A stretch of DNA of 64,000 nt from Pegoplata infirma (GCA_963921195.1 OY992540.1:131502671-131566670); one strand, 5' to 3'; numbered from the stretch's first letter, positions 33,499 through 44,978 are shown. Numbers and translations: made by a program. The notes: generated from the sequence alone by a model not told the origin.

Positions 33499-33546
33499 AC
33501 TTTTAATAAATAAAAGAACATTTAAAACTTATGACCTCGAGCTTGA

Positions 33547-34625
33547 GTAGGTTAGGTTGGATGGGCGCTCGCCATTTGGCGAATTCACTCGGAGGCCATA
33601 AGGCCTATTGTGATTCCCCTAATCATATTTCCCTACTCCCCCTCTGATACAAAGTTCTACTTTTTAAACCACCACGTTTCCCTGAGGTATTCCGCTAGAG
33701 ACGACACCGCTTAGGCAATCCAGGTCATCGAAAAATCTTTGCCCCAAATGCTTAATGCGGCTCCTCATTAGGGTCGGACATTCGCATAGCAAGTGCTTCA
33801 CTGACTCCTCTTCCTCACCATCCCCACAGCTTCTACAATAGTCCCTATCAGAAATTCCCATACGCAAGGCCATTTGGCCAATTATACAGTGTCCTATAAG
33901 TACTCCAACTAATAGGCTAACCGTCCGTTTGCCAAAAGTAAGAAGACTTTTTGTCCTCTTGGGATTCGGCAGTGGCCACAGGGTTCTAGATATCCTGCAT
34001 GTAGTCAGTGATATCCACCTATCCTTCATCCTATTTTCAGATATCCTATCAATTTCGTTCATCAATTCCACTATAGGAACCGAGACGTCAGGTTCTACAC
34101 GTTCCCCCACCGATTCAGAGCAATTCCTCGCACATTCATCAGCCAATTCGTTCCCAGCGACCCCACTATGGCCTGGGACCCAGATTAGCTTGATTGTGTG
34201 CTGACTATTTCGACGAAGAGATTGTATACAATTCATAACTATTCCCGATTATACAGTATTTGACTCTAAGGCCTTCAGAGCTGCGAGACTATCCACGAAA
34301 ATGTTAATGGCGCAAGGACGAAGGTCCCTTGTCATAATCATCTGCGCGGCTTTGTCAATTGCAAGCACCTCAGCCTGGAAAACACTACACTTATCCGGAA
34401 GCCTCAATGAGACCCCGATTTCGAGGCATTCAGAGTAAACTCCCGAACCCGTACCCATCTCCATCTTTGATCCGTCCGTAAAGATTGAGATCGCATTCTC
34501 TGTAATAACAATCTTCCCTAGTCGGTATTAGGACTTTGAAGGTTCTGTCAAAGTTCGTCTGTGGTGAGATAGAGTCGGTTCTCTGTTCCAGTTCTGTCCC
34601 GCCCACCGTACTTAATATAGTCGAG
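33547..34625 (-). pseudogene. Non-LTR retrotransposon family B, RNase H tail, frameshifted
   Basis: Minus-strand reading from 34620: ELEQRTDSISPQTNFDRTFK, then an RNase H domain with all motifs, FTDGSKMEMGTGSG (34490), SVFQAEVLAIDKAA, FVDSLAALKALES (34280), a frameshift near 34245, and WVPGHSGVAGNELADECARN (34150). It ends with a Cys cluster (CRSCGDGEEEESVKHLLCEC, 33830) and a stop near 33664. The 3' end runs to AGGTTAGGTTGGATGGGCGC at 33547. The copy is 5'-truncated just upstream of RNase H. The overlapping plus-strand ORF at 33929 is a shadow. Confidence 0.82.
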
Positions 34626-35035
34626 TGTCCACAAGAGCGTTGCTTGAAGAATGAAGAAAAGCGCCAAAATTTTGAAAAATAGGGTAAAAAAGGGTAAAAA
34701 TAAGAAAAAAAAGGGTAAAAAAGCGCCAAGAGAAAAAGGTCACAATTTAAAAATTTATTTTAAAAATGTACTTTTTCACTACATAAATAATATATAAAAA
34801 AGGGTAAAATTGACACATAAAAAGGGTAAAAAGCGCCAAAAACTTAAAATAAAAAAAAATATGATATTTTTCGTGATTTTACTAAATTTATTGATACAAA
34901 ACTAAAAAAATTGCAATTTAATTTTCTAAAACAATATTAAGATAACAATAAACACAAAATTTTAATAAAAATATTCGTCTTTTTAGAAAAATTAATAACT
35001 TTCATATAAATCTGTTTCATTTTCGCACTCATCAC
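34626..35035. other. AT-rich stretch with GGGTAAAAA words
   Basis: GGGTAAAAAAGGGTAAAAA and AAGCGCCAAAA are repeated between 34655 and 34845. This is similar in style to the subterminal arrays of the hAT-type elements here, but no paired ends were found. Confidence 0.35.
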
Positions 35036-35662
35036 CAGAGATGCCAACAATTCGAGAGCAAAACGCGCACAAAAATTTTATAAACGGGTAAAAACGCGTA
35101 AATTTGCTTGAAAAAAAAGGGTAAAAACGCACTGTACTGTTTTTGTAAATAGATAAAAAAGTAAAAAAAATATTTTTATTCAAACAAAATTTTTGATTTT
35201 GAGCAACCGATATAAATAGTTGTACAATTTTACATGGATTTTCCGCTTCAAAAGCCAAATTTAGTCTTTGAACTTCACCCAGAACAGAATTCAAACTTTA
35301 CACCAAAATAAAAAAAAAACCTACAAGGAATGGCGTTTTTTAGAGGTTGGTTTAGTTCTTCAAGGAAAAACATACAAAAAAATAGATGGACATTCAAAAA
35401 ATGTCTTTGAATCGATCATAAATTAATAAAATATATATTTTGTGGAGTCTCTGACTAATATTTTAATGCGTTGCACTCGAAATAACAAAGTAAGTATACC
35501 GCCATACTTTGTTTGGAGGCTATAAAAATTAATTTTTAAAAAGCACTGAAAGCACCAACTGAAAATTTAAAAAGCACCATGTTAGTGCGTTTTTCTAATT
35601 TGGCACTAGGCCAAAAATTTTCGCGTTTTGACACATCAAAAAGCACTAAGTTGGCATCCCTG
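35036..35662. mobile_element. hAT-type MITE, CAGRGATGCCAAC family, containing a family P fragment
   Basis: Ends CAGAGATGCCAAC and GTTGGCATCCCTG. Flanking 8-mers CTCATCAC and CTCTTGAC share six of eight bases, so the TSD is only suggestive. 35322-35535 is a family P fragment (GGTTGGTTTAGTTCTTCAAG, GTCTTTGAATCGATCATAAA, TTGGAGGCTATAAAAA). The left 48 bp lie outside the tandem duplication, so the second copy (39204-39788) is missing its left end. Confidence 0.6.
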
Positions 35663-36582
35663 CTCTTGACGTATGCTTGAGTAGGTAAATCCTCTAATAC
35701 AAATGATTGCAAAACACAGCTAGTACTTATTGTCATTGTCATTTACCAAAAAATCGTCGAAATTACGATAAATCGTCAAATATGGCAGCCCTGCTTGATA
35801 CACACCTGACTTTCTAAAAGTGAATTAAATTGCTAACATGTATAAATTATGTCAAATTTGTATGCACTTAGAAAATTATTGTAGTTACTACATGACGGTC
35901 ATTTGTGTAGTAAGTAATAGTTGTTGTTTTCAACTATAATTTCAGTTGTTTTTGTATGAAAAATCTCAAACAACTATTTTTTGTAGTCGTTTAAAAAAAT
36001 AAATACAAAAAATTACTACATTGTAGTAAAAGTTGTTTTATGTAGTTGTTTTTAGTCTATAAAAAAACGTAAATTTTCTAGAAATTTTTAAAATGTGTTG
36101 AACGAGTTGAAAATGTCAGAAGCAGGAATTATTACCAAACAATTTTAACTGTTTTTGACGTTTAGAAGTTTTTTTTTTTGTTAATACAAAAAATTAAGAC
36201 AATTTGGGTTACAGTAAAAACGACTGTAATTTGAAGTTGTTTATACCGTTTTTTATAGTTGTTAATCAATAGTTAAAAACAACAATTTTTGTTTTTTATC
36301 GTAAAATGTAGTAGACGCCTAAACAAAAACAAACGTAGTTGTTTGTGGGATAATTTACACACGATAGCAAAAAATACAGCTTAAGAATTTCCCCAGTAGT
36401 TAATTTCAAAATTTCAATTTAAATATTTTTCAAAAACTCTAAAAAATGGTGTAAATTCAACAACTTTGTTATAGTTTGGGTTTGTTTTTATTGAATATTT
36501 GTTAAATGCATGTCATAGAGAAGGGGAACATTGTTTATATTTATTTGTTTGTAAAAAAAAAGTATACAAATAAATTAGAAAA

Positions 36583-37354
36583 ACAAGTAAGCAAAATTAA
36601 AGTCAAGACCGACCATATAATAACCCACACCAGTGTTTTCTGGAAAATGGGCCCCATATCCAAAAATAGACCGATTGGATCTATCTTTAGATCTTTAATA
36701 AATTAAGAAACTACACACAAACCAAATTTAAATTTTAATTAGTTTAATTTTGTTGCCAATATATCGATTTAACTAAATATCGGGCGAAATTTTTATATGG
36801 ACTTATTTAATTAATAAATTTAAACAATTTAAATATTTCATATTTTCATGAAGTTTGATAGATTTATGTGAATATCAAAAGGGTGGTTTGTATGGGGACT
36901 GCAGGAAGAACTGGTCTGATTCCTTTAAAAGTTGGAATAATGATTAGTATATACAAAATAGAATTACCTGCTAAATTTCGAAAGGATATAGGTATCCTTT
37001 CGAAATTTAGCAGGTAATACGGTTATTAGAGTCATTTAAGTAAATTTAATGGTGACGTTTGTATGGGTGGCTAGGTCTAAACATAGACCGATTTTTACCA
37101 ATTTGAATAGGATTTGTGCTTGGGGGGGGGGGGGGGGAGATAAGCTTAGGTTTTAAAAGTGAATTAAATTAGAAATTGCAACCTGTATGGTGCTGAAACC
37201 GTTAACAACTAAAGTTAAAGCTAAATCTACTCAAAAAGTAATTCTAAGTCGTTCGGTGTACTTAGGGGTAGGTATAGGAACAATATTTCCGGTATTTACA
37301 AACATCAGCACAAACTTATTATACCCTGTACCACAGAGTGGTGTAGGGTATAAA
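36583..37354 (+). mobile_element. Interspersed family H, copy 3 (in duplication unit 1)
   Basis: Starts AACAAGTAAGCAAAATTAAA, then GTCAAGACCGACCATATAAT, and ends with the hairpin TATACCCTGTACCAC-AGAG-TGGTGTAGGGTATA. It lacks the (GTCY)n run seen in copies 1 and 2. It contains a perfect 24-bp inverted repeat at 36965-37016 and a run of 16 G at 37122. Confidence 0.65.
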
Positions 37355-37864
37355 AATAGATATATAGAATACATATGGGGCATTCCATGTGATATCGGAC
37401 ACTTTGAAAAACTTTTTTTTTAGATTTTCCCAATTTGTTTACAGTTTTTAGTACCCTTCGAAAACTCCTTCGTGGTAAATTTTCAGATTTTTTTGATGAC
37501 CCGTTCAAAATATATCGAATTTTTAAAAATTGGTAGTTTGTTCCTTTACTCAAACTTCTTTTAATCATAACTTCTTCAATAATGATCCAAATTTCAAATT
37601 TTTTTTTTCAAAATTTTTGTTTTTTTACGTACTTTCTAAAAAAAAATCCCAAAAAATTTTTAAAAGCGCTCTAGTATGCGATTTTAAAGTTTTAAAATTT
37701 AAATCTCATTTTTGAAAATGTTTGTACTCTTTGATTTTTTTGAAATTTTTTTGTGTAAAACTTCAATCAATTCTACAAATTTTTTGCCCAGGAAGATCGT
37801 GGGATAACGATTATTACTATTTTTTTAAATTTTTGGAAAAAATTTTATTGTAATTTTTCAATCT
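37355..37864. other. AT-rich stretch in duplication unit 1
   Basis: AT-rich with TTTTTGAAAAT/AATTTTTAAAA words and no coding evidence. The small ORFs on both strands here recur in unit 2 only because the DNA is duplicated. Confidence 0.35.
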
Positions 37865-38329
37865 TAAAATCATTTCTACTGCTCCAATGGTGCGTCATAG
37901 AGGGGTTCTTTATAAGACCGACCCCCATTAATTTTAACGTCTTAACATTTCTTTGGAACAAACTAATACCCTATCTCCAATTTCTAACGGGGCTCCCACA
38001 CAAAACGACATTTTTTAAAATTTGTTCCAACCGCTCTAACTGCCCTAATAGTGCCCTTAGAGCAACAAAATGTATGACCGACCCACAATATTTTTTAAGT
38101 CCAAACATTTTCTCTGAACACACCTACCCCATATCTTTAACTGTTAAGGCGGTCCCCATACAATTTTTTTTATTTTTTGTAAATTTGTTTTATTTAGTCA
38201 GCTTCTACTGGTCCAATGGTGCGTCCGAGAGGGGTCATTAGTGAGACCGACCCCCATTTATTTTTAGCCTACAACATTTTTTTAAAACATACCTATGCCC
38301 TATCTCCACTCCCTAAGTAGGCTCCCTAT
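37865..38329 (-). repeat. 165-bp-type monomers, three tandem copies (unit 1)
   Basis: Unit starts CTACTGCTCCAATGGTGCGT (37877), CGCTCTAACTGCCCTAATAG (38032) and CTACTGGTCCAATGGTGCGT (38206). Each is followed by AAGACCGACCCCCATTAATT-like, ACAT-TT--GGAACA-AC and CCTATCTCCA blocks. This is the reverse orientation of the 18-21 kb array. Confidence 0.75.
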
Positions 38330-38586
38330 AGGTCTAAACATAGACCGATTTTTACCAATTTGAATAGGATTTGTGCTTGGAGGGGGGGGGGGGGGGGGGG
38401 GGGAGATAAGCTTATGTTTTAAAAGTGAATTAAATTAACAACTAAAGTTAAAGCTAAATCTACTCAAAAAGTAATTCTAAGTCGTTCGGTGTACTTAGGG
38501 GTAGGTATAGGAACAATATTTCCGGTATTTACAAATATCAGCACAAACTTATTATACCCTGTACCACAGAGTGGTGTAGGGTATAA
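38330..38586 (+). mobile_element. Interspersed family H, copy 4, 5'-truncated (unit 1)
   Basis: Starts inside the family at GGTCTAAACATAGACCGATT and runs to the terminal hairpin and TATAAAAA. It has a 22-G run at 38382 where copy 3 has 16. Confidence 0.65.
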
Positions 38587-38814
38587 AAATAGATATATGG
38601 AATACATATATGTATCGTATAAATGAGTTTGCAAAATTTGCAATTAATATTGCTGTATTTGTTTTTGCCGTTTTTGGAACGAGAGAAGATAGTTTGAAAT
38701 TGTTTTAACAAAAACTGTTGATAACACTGTGCTACAGTGGAAAAAATACTTTTGATGTCACGAGGGGAGGGGGAGCGGTTATTATAAAATTTCATCAAAT
38801 TTAAACGTTAAAAT

Positions 38815-39203
38815 TAGAGATGGGAACATAAGCAGATTAGAGCGTGATTCACGCGTGAGTGTGACTGAATTCAATTTTACTCATGTGATTGTGAGTGGAG
38901 AAAAAAAATTGCGTGAGTAAGATTTTGTGTAAGTGTGCGTAAGTCGATTTTTTTGCGTGAGTTTGTGTGATTTATTTTTCTTCATATGTATTTCCTTTTT
39001 ACCAAAAAAAAAGCAACAAACAAATTTTAAAATTTGACTTTACTTAAGATTTCGTCCTAAAAACAGCGAAAAAAAATTTAAAATTTAGTTGAACTTTAAA
39101 TTTTGCTGAAAATTTTGAAACATTTTTGAATTTTTTTTTTTGCATAAATAAGAGTTTCGTGAGTGTGAGTCAACGTCAGCGTGAGCTTGCGTGAGTGCAC
39201 GTT
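38815..39203. mobile_element. hAT-type MITE, CGTGAGTG family, copy 3a, cut by the duplication boundary
   Basis: Identical at its left end to the full element at 42934-43459 (TAGAGATGGGAACATAAGCA) but ends abruptly after GTGAGTGCACGTT, where unit 2 begins. This proves that the MITE was present before the duplication. Confidence 0.85.
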
Positions 39204-42200
39204 ACGGGTAAAAACGCGTAAATTTGTTTGAAAAAAAAAGGTAAGAAAGCACTGGACTGTTTGCAAATAGATAAAAAAAGTAAAAAAATAATATTTTTAT
39301 TCAAACAAAATTTTTGATTTTGAGCAACCGATATAAATCGTTGTACAATTTTACATGGTCTGCATTTTCCGCTTCAAAAGCCAAATTTAGTCTTTGAACT
39401 TCACCCAGAACAGAATTTAAACTTTACACCAAAATAAAAAAAAAACCTACAAGGAATGGCGTTTTTTAGAGGTTGGTTTAGTTCTTCAAGGAAAAACATA
39501 CAAAAAAATAGATGGACATTCAAAAAATGTCTTTGAATCGATCATAAATTAATAAAATATATATTTTGTGGAGTCTCTGACTAATATTTTAATGCGTTGC
39601 ACTCGAAATAACAAAGTAAGTATACCGCCATACTTTGTTTGGAGGCTATAAAAATTAATTTTTAAAAAGCACTGAAAGCACCAACTGAAAATTTAAAAAG
39701 CACCATGTTAGTGCGTTTTTCTAATTTGGCACTAGGCCAAAAATTTTCGCGTTTTGACACATCAAAAAGCACTAAGTTGGCATCCCTGCTCTTGACGTAT
39801 GCTTGAGTAGGTAAATCCTCTAATACAAATGATTGCAAAACACAGCTAGTACTTATTGTCATTGTCATTTACCAAAAAATCGTCGAAATTACGATAAATC
39901 GTCAAATATGGCAGCCCTGCTTGATACACACCTGACTTTCTAAAAGTGAATTAAATTGCTAACATGTATAAATTATGTCAAATTTGTATGCACTTAGAAA
40001 ATTATTGTAGTTACTACATGACGGTCATTTGTGTAGTAAGTAATAGTTGTTGTTTTCAACTATAATTTCAGTTGTTTTTGTATGAAAAATCTCAAACAAC
40101 TATTTTTTGTAGTCGTTTAAAAAAATAAATACAAAAAATTACTACATTGTAGTAAAAGTTGTTTTATGTAGTTGTTTTTAGTCTATAAAAAAACGTAAAT
40201 TTTCTAGAAATTTTTAAAATGTGTTGAACGAGTTGAAAATGTCAGAAGCAGGAATTATTACCAAACAATTTTAACTGTTTTTGACGTTTAGAAGTTTTTT
40301 TTTTTGTTAATACAAAAAATTAAGACAATTTGGGTTACAGTAAAAACGACTGTAATTTGAAGTTGTTTATACCGTTTTTTATAGTTGTTAATCAATAGTT
40401 AAAAACAACAATTTTTGTTTTTTATCGTAAAATGTAGTAGACGCCTAAACAAAAACAAACGTAGTTGTTTGTGGGATAATTTACACACGATAGCAAAAAA
40501 TACAGCTTAAGAATTTCCCCAGTAGTTAATTTCAAAATTTCAATTTAAATATTTTTCAAAAACTCTAAAAAATGGTGTAAATTCAACAACTTTGTTATAG
40601 TTTGGGTTTGTTTTTATTGAATATTTGTTAAATGCATGTCATAGAGAAGGGGAACATTGTTTATATTTATTTGTTTGTAAAAAAAAAGTATACAAATAAA
40701 TTAGAAAAACAAGTAAGCAAAATTAAAGTCAAGACCGACCATATAATAACCCACACCAGTGTTTTCTGGAAAATGGGCCCCATATCCAAAAATAGACCGA
40801 TTGGATCTATCTTTAGATCTTTAATAAATTAAGAAACTACACACAAACCAAATTTAAATTTTAATTAGTTTAATTTTGTTGCCAATATATCGATTTAACT
40901 AAATATCGGGCGAAATTTTTATATGGACTTATTTAATTAATAAATTTAAACAATTTAAATATTTCATATTTTCATGAAGTTTGATAGATTTATGTGAATA
41001 TCAAAAGGGTGGTTTGTATGGGGACTGCAGGAAGAACTGGTCTGATTCCTTTAAAAGTTGGAATAATGATTAGTATATACAAAATAGAATTACCTGCTAA
41101 ATTTCGAAAGGATATAGGTATCCTTTCGAAATTTAGCAGGTAATACGGTTATTAGAGTCATTTAAGTAAATTTAATGGTGACGTTTGTATGGGTGGCTAG
41201 GTCTAAACATAGACCGATTTTTACCAATTTGAATAGGATTTGTGCTTGGGGGGGGGGGGGGAGATAAGCTTAGGTTTTAAAAGTGAATTAAATTAGAAAT
41301 TGCAACCTGTATGGTGCTGAAACCGTTAACAACTAAAGTTAAAGCTAAATCTACTCAAAAAGTAATTCTAAGTCGTTCGGTGTACTTAGGGGTAGGTATA
41401 GGAACAATATTTCCGGTATTTACAAACATCAGCACAAACTTATTATACCCTGTACCACAGAGTGGTGTAGGGTATAAAAATAGATATATAGAATACATAT
41501 GGGGCATTCCATGTGATATCGGACACTTTGAAAAACTTTTTTTTTAGATTTTCCCAATTTGTTTACAGTTTTTAGTACCCTTCGAAAACTCCTTCGTGGT
41601 AAATTTTCAGATTTTTTTGATGACCCGTTCAAAATATATCGAATTTTTAAAAATTGGTAGTTTGTTCCTTTACTCAAACTTCTTTTAATCATAACTTCTT
41701 CAATAATGATCCAAATTTCAAATTTTTTTTTTCAAAATTTTTGTTTTTTTACGTACTTTCTAAAAAAAAATCCCAAAAAATTTTTAAAAGCGCTCTAGTA
41801 TGCGATTTTAAAGTTTTAAAATTTAAATCTCATTTTTGAAAATGTTTGTACTCTTTGATTTTTTTGAAATTTTTTTGTGTAAAACTTCAATCAATTCTAC
41901 AAATTTTTTGCCCAGGAAGATCGTGGGATAACGATTATTACTATTTTTTTAAATTTTTGGAAAAAATTTTATTGTAATTTTTCAATCTTAAAATCATTTC
42001 TACTGCTCCAATGGTGCGTCATAGAGGGGTTCTTTATAAGACCGACCCCCATTAATTTTAACGTCTTAACATTTCTTTGGAACAAACTAATACCCTATCT
42101 CCAATTTCTAACGGGGCTCCCACACAAAACGACATTTTTTAAAATTTGTTCCAACCGCTCTAACTGCCCTAATAGTGCCCTTAGAGCAACAAAATGTATG

Positions 42201-43321
42201 ACCGACCCACAATATTTTTTAAGTCCAAACATTTTCTCTGAACACACCTACCCCATATCTTTAACTGTTAAGGCGGTCCCCATACAATTTTTTTTATTTT
42301 TTGTAAATTTGTTTTATTTAGTCAGCTTCTACTGGTCCAATGGTGCGTCCGAGAGGGGTCATTAGTGAGACCGACCCCCATTTATTTTTAGCCTACAACA
42401 TTTTTTTAAAACATACCTATGCCCTATCTCCACTCCCTAAGTAGGCTCCCTATAGGTCTAAACATAGACCGATTTTTACCAATTTGAATAGGATTTGTGC
42501 TTGGAGGGGGGGGGGGGGGGGGAGATAAGCTTATGTTTTAAAAGTGAATTAAATTAACAACTAAAGTTAAAGCTAAATCTACTCAAAAAGTAATTCTAAG
42601 TCGTTCGGTGTACTTAGGGGTAGGTATAGGAACAATATTTCCGGTATTTACAAATATCAGCACAAACTTATTATACCCTGTACCACAGAGTGGTGTAGGG
42701 TATAAAAATAGATATATGGAATACATATATGTATCGTATAAATGAGTTTGCAAAATTTGCAATTAATATTGCTGTATTTGTTTTTGCCGTTTTTGGAACG
42801 AGAGAAGATAGTTTGAAATTGTTTTAACAAAAACTGTTGATAACACTGTGCTACAGTGGAAAAAATACTTTTGATGTCACGAGGGGAGGGGGAGCGGTTA
42901 TTATAAAATTTCATCAAATTTAAACGTTAAAATTAGAGATGGGAACATAAGCAGATTAGAGCGTGATTCACGCGTGAGTGTGACTGAATTCAATTTTACT
43001 CATGTGATTGTGAGTGGAGAAAAAAAATTGCGTGAGTAAGATTTTGTGTAAGTGTGCGTAAGTCGATTTTTTTGCGTGAGTTTGTGTGATTTATTTTTCT
43101 TCATATGTATTTCCTTTTTACCAAAAAAAAAGCAACAAACAAATTTTAAAATTTGACTTTACTTAAGATTTCGTCCTAAAAACAGCGAAAAAAAATTTAA
43201 AATTTAGTTGAACTTTAAATTTTGCTGAAAATTTTGAAACATTTTTGAATTTTTTTTTTGCATAAATAAGAGTTTCGTGAGTGTGAGTCAACGTCAGCGT
43301 GAGCTTGCGTGAGTGCACGTT
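39204..43321. repeat. 4.12-kb tandem duplication, unit 2
   Basis: Direct copy of 35084-39203. The first 210 bp differ at about a dozen places (for example TGGTCTGCATTTTCC against TGGATTTTCC), whereas the remaining 3.9 kb is nearly identical. Family H copies recur at about 40709-41478 and 42455-42710, the monomers at 41990-42453, and the 24-bp hairpin at 41091-41142. Confidence 0.93.
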
Positions 43322-43459
43322 ATAAGTTGTATTAAATTTACTCACGTGATTGTGAGTGAGTAGAAAAAATATGCTCGTGAGTGAGTGTGCGTCATTCAAA
43401 AATTCCTGTATTGAGCGTGAGTGAGTGTGAGTCAAAAATCACTCACGCGCCCATCTCTA
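42934..43459. mobile_element. hAT-type MITE, CGTGAGTG family, copy 3b, complete
   Basis: A 526-bp element, ends TAGAGATGGG and CGCCCATCTCTA, exact 8-bp TSD GTTAAAAT at 42926-42933 and 43460-43467. It crosses the right boundary of duplication unit 2 at 43321. Confidence 0.9.
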
Positions 43460-43467
43460 GTTAAAAT

Positions 43468-44190
43468 GTTCATTTATTATTTACAAGAGGACAAAATAGA
43501 GTCGTTCCTGAAAGCTTCTTCAAAAAATTCCAACGTTTAAATTTTCGGTAAGAAATGGGTTGAACTTGCCAGAAAACTTTAAATTTTAAAATTATTTTTA
43601 AAAAAAACTTTTTTTTTTGCTTTTCTCACAAAACCTCATGTAATTCAGAAACTTTTCAAAAGTCTTAAAAAAATATTTAACATCATTTTTTTAAGACTTT
43701 TTTTACATAAATAAAATATATCTCAGATCGGCAGATTTTTCTGCAAAATTCAGCAGATTTTTCAGCTAAAGTCATCAGATTTTTCTGCTGTCTTGACATA
43801 TTTTTCATATGTATCAAAATGCGTATTTTCAGTAAATTTTTCTGCTGATTGATTTTATTTTACAACAAGACAATGACCATTGTCTCGTTGTAGCGAAACA
43901 GACCAAGGCCTCTGGTTACGATTTTCCGATTCTAAGACACATACATACATATTCTGAGAAAATTTTTCAAAACAGATTTACTGACGTTTGACTATCAAAA
44001 TTTTTTTTTGAGGACTTACAGTGAGTAAGATAATCAATTAAGAGACTTACTGAAAACTAAACTTTTGTAGCCCTAACACTCCTCTACAATTCATCTCTTA
44101 GCACATTTAAAATCGGTTGAAAAATGTGGAAAATATAACAAAAAATAAAAATGAGATATAAATCAACCATTGGTCGTGAAAGGGTTAAGA
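43468..44190. other. Unassigned stretch; possible piggyBac-type end
   Basis: CAGATTTTTCTGC words repeat at 43725-43860. GGTCGTGAAAGGG followed by TTAA at 44172-44188 matches the right end of the TTAA-flanked element at 51021-51514, but no left partner was found. Confidence 0.35.
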
Positions 44191-44297
44191 TAATTTTCCT
44201 ACAAACATTCTTTTATGTTAAACAAATTAAGATCCTGTAACATTTTCCTAATTCATTTCTAATCGTCACGTTGAGAACAATTTTTCTCAAAGAAATT

Positions 44298-44735
44298 TAT
44301 CTTTATAATAAAAACTTCTGTCTGTCTGTGGAAATGGTGACCACGACCAAAATATTATGACGACTGAAACTTAACATATTTATTGGATGTCCATCCGAGC
44401 AGTTTGGTATTGCATTTAAGCGATATCGGTTCAAAAGTTATGAACGAAAATGTAAGGACACCTCAAAAATGTTGATATATTCACCATAACCTAAATATAC
44501 AAAATGCTTTAATTCGGCTTCTGGATGACATATGTGAACAGAATTAAACACCGAATGGTATCTATACAAGTACGAACATATTTTTTTACAAAAAATGAAA
44601 AAAATCGCGGATTTTTTTTCGCGGAAATTTTTTTTAAAGTAATTCCTTTTAAAAAAAGAAAGTTTTTTTGCAATAATCTTTTTTTCCATTGCGGAGGGTA
44701 TCAATAGATTCCGCAAGGCCGAAATAAAATTTTTT
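44298..44735. repeat. Interspersed repeat starting ATCTTTATAATAAAA and ending in a CGGCCTTGCGGAAT-like motif
   Basis: Starts with the word that closes the satellite region at 31985 in reverse, followed by CTGTCTGTCTG. It includes TATCGGTTCAAAAGTTATGA and ends GGAGGGTATCAATAGATTCC then AAATAAAATTTTTTTACTTG. The two ORFs here overlap on opposite strands and are not convincing. Confidence 0.4.
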
Positions 44736-44749
44736 TACTTGTTCTTTTT

Positions 44750-44978
44750 AAAATTTGGTCTGATTGCCGCACATTATAAAATATTAATGGGAGTTCGTTT
44801 TATAAAGGTAAATAAACATGAAATTGTATTCGTGGGACCATAATAAGTAGTACGTTTTACCCTAGGATTCACTATAACCGAGTTCGTTATAGAAGACGGT
44901 GAAAAGTGTTGCCAAAACGTCGGGACATTAGAATTAGTTCGTTATAAATTAGAATTTGATATAACCGAGTTTGACTGT
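44750..44978. mobile_element. Tc1/mariner-type MITE, CAGTCAAACTCGGTTATA family, 5'-truncated uninterrupted copy
   Basis: Ends ATATAACCGAGTTTGACTG with TA after it. It matches, inverted, the two outer pieces of the interrupted element at 55772-59430 (GGTAAATAAACATGAA, GTGGGACCATAATAAG, AACGTCGGGACATTAGAATT). It therefore gives the empty-site sequence for the insertion at 55858. Confidence 0.7.

Larger units (their letters stand above)
35084..39203. repeat. 4.12-kb tandem duplication, unit 1
   Basis: Runs from ACGGGTAAAAACGCGTAAAT to GTGAGTGCACGTT and repeats directly as 39204-43321. After the first 210 bp the two units are almost identical; the differences I saw are mostly in homopolymers. 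The G runs are 16 (37122) and 22 (38382) long here, against 14 and 17 in unit 2. Contents: most of a hAT-type MITE, AACAACTA/TAGTTGTT-rich sequence (35870-36340), family H copies, 165-bp monomers and a truncated CGTGAGTG MITE. Confidence 0.93.

Noticed and set aside
33929..34204. 91-codon plus-strand ORF
   Set aside because: It is antisense to the RNase H frame of family B.
36506..42917. Pairs of identical small ORFs that seem conserved
   Set aside because: They are identical only because the 4.12-kb segment is duplicated; there is no codon-level constraint to judge, and several cover family H or monomer sequence.
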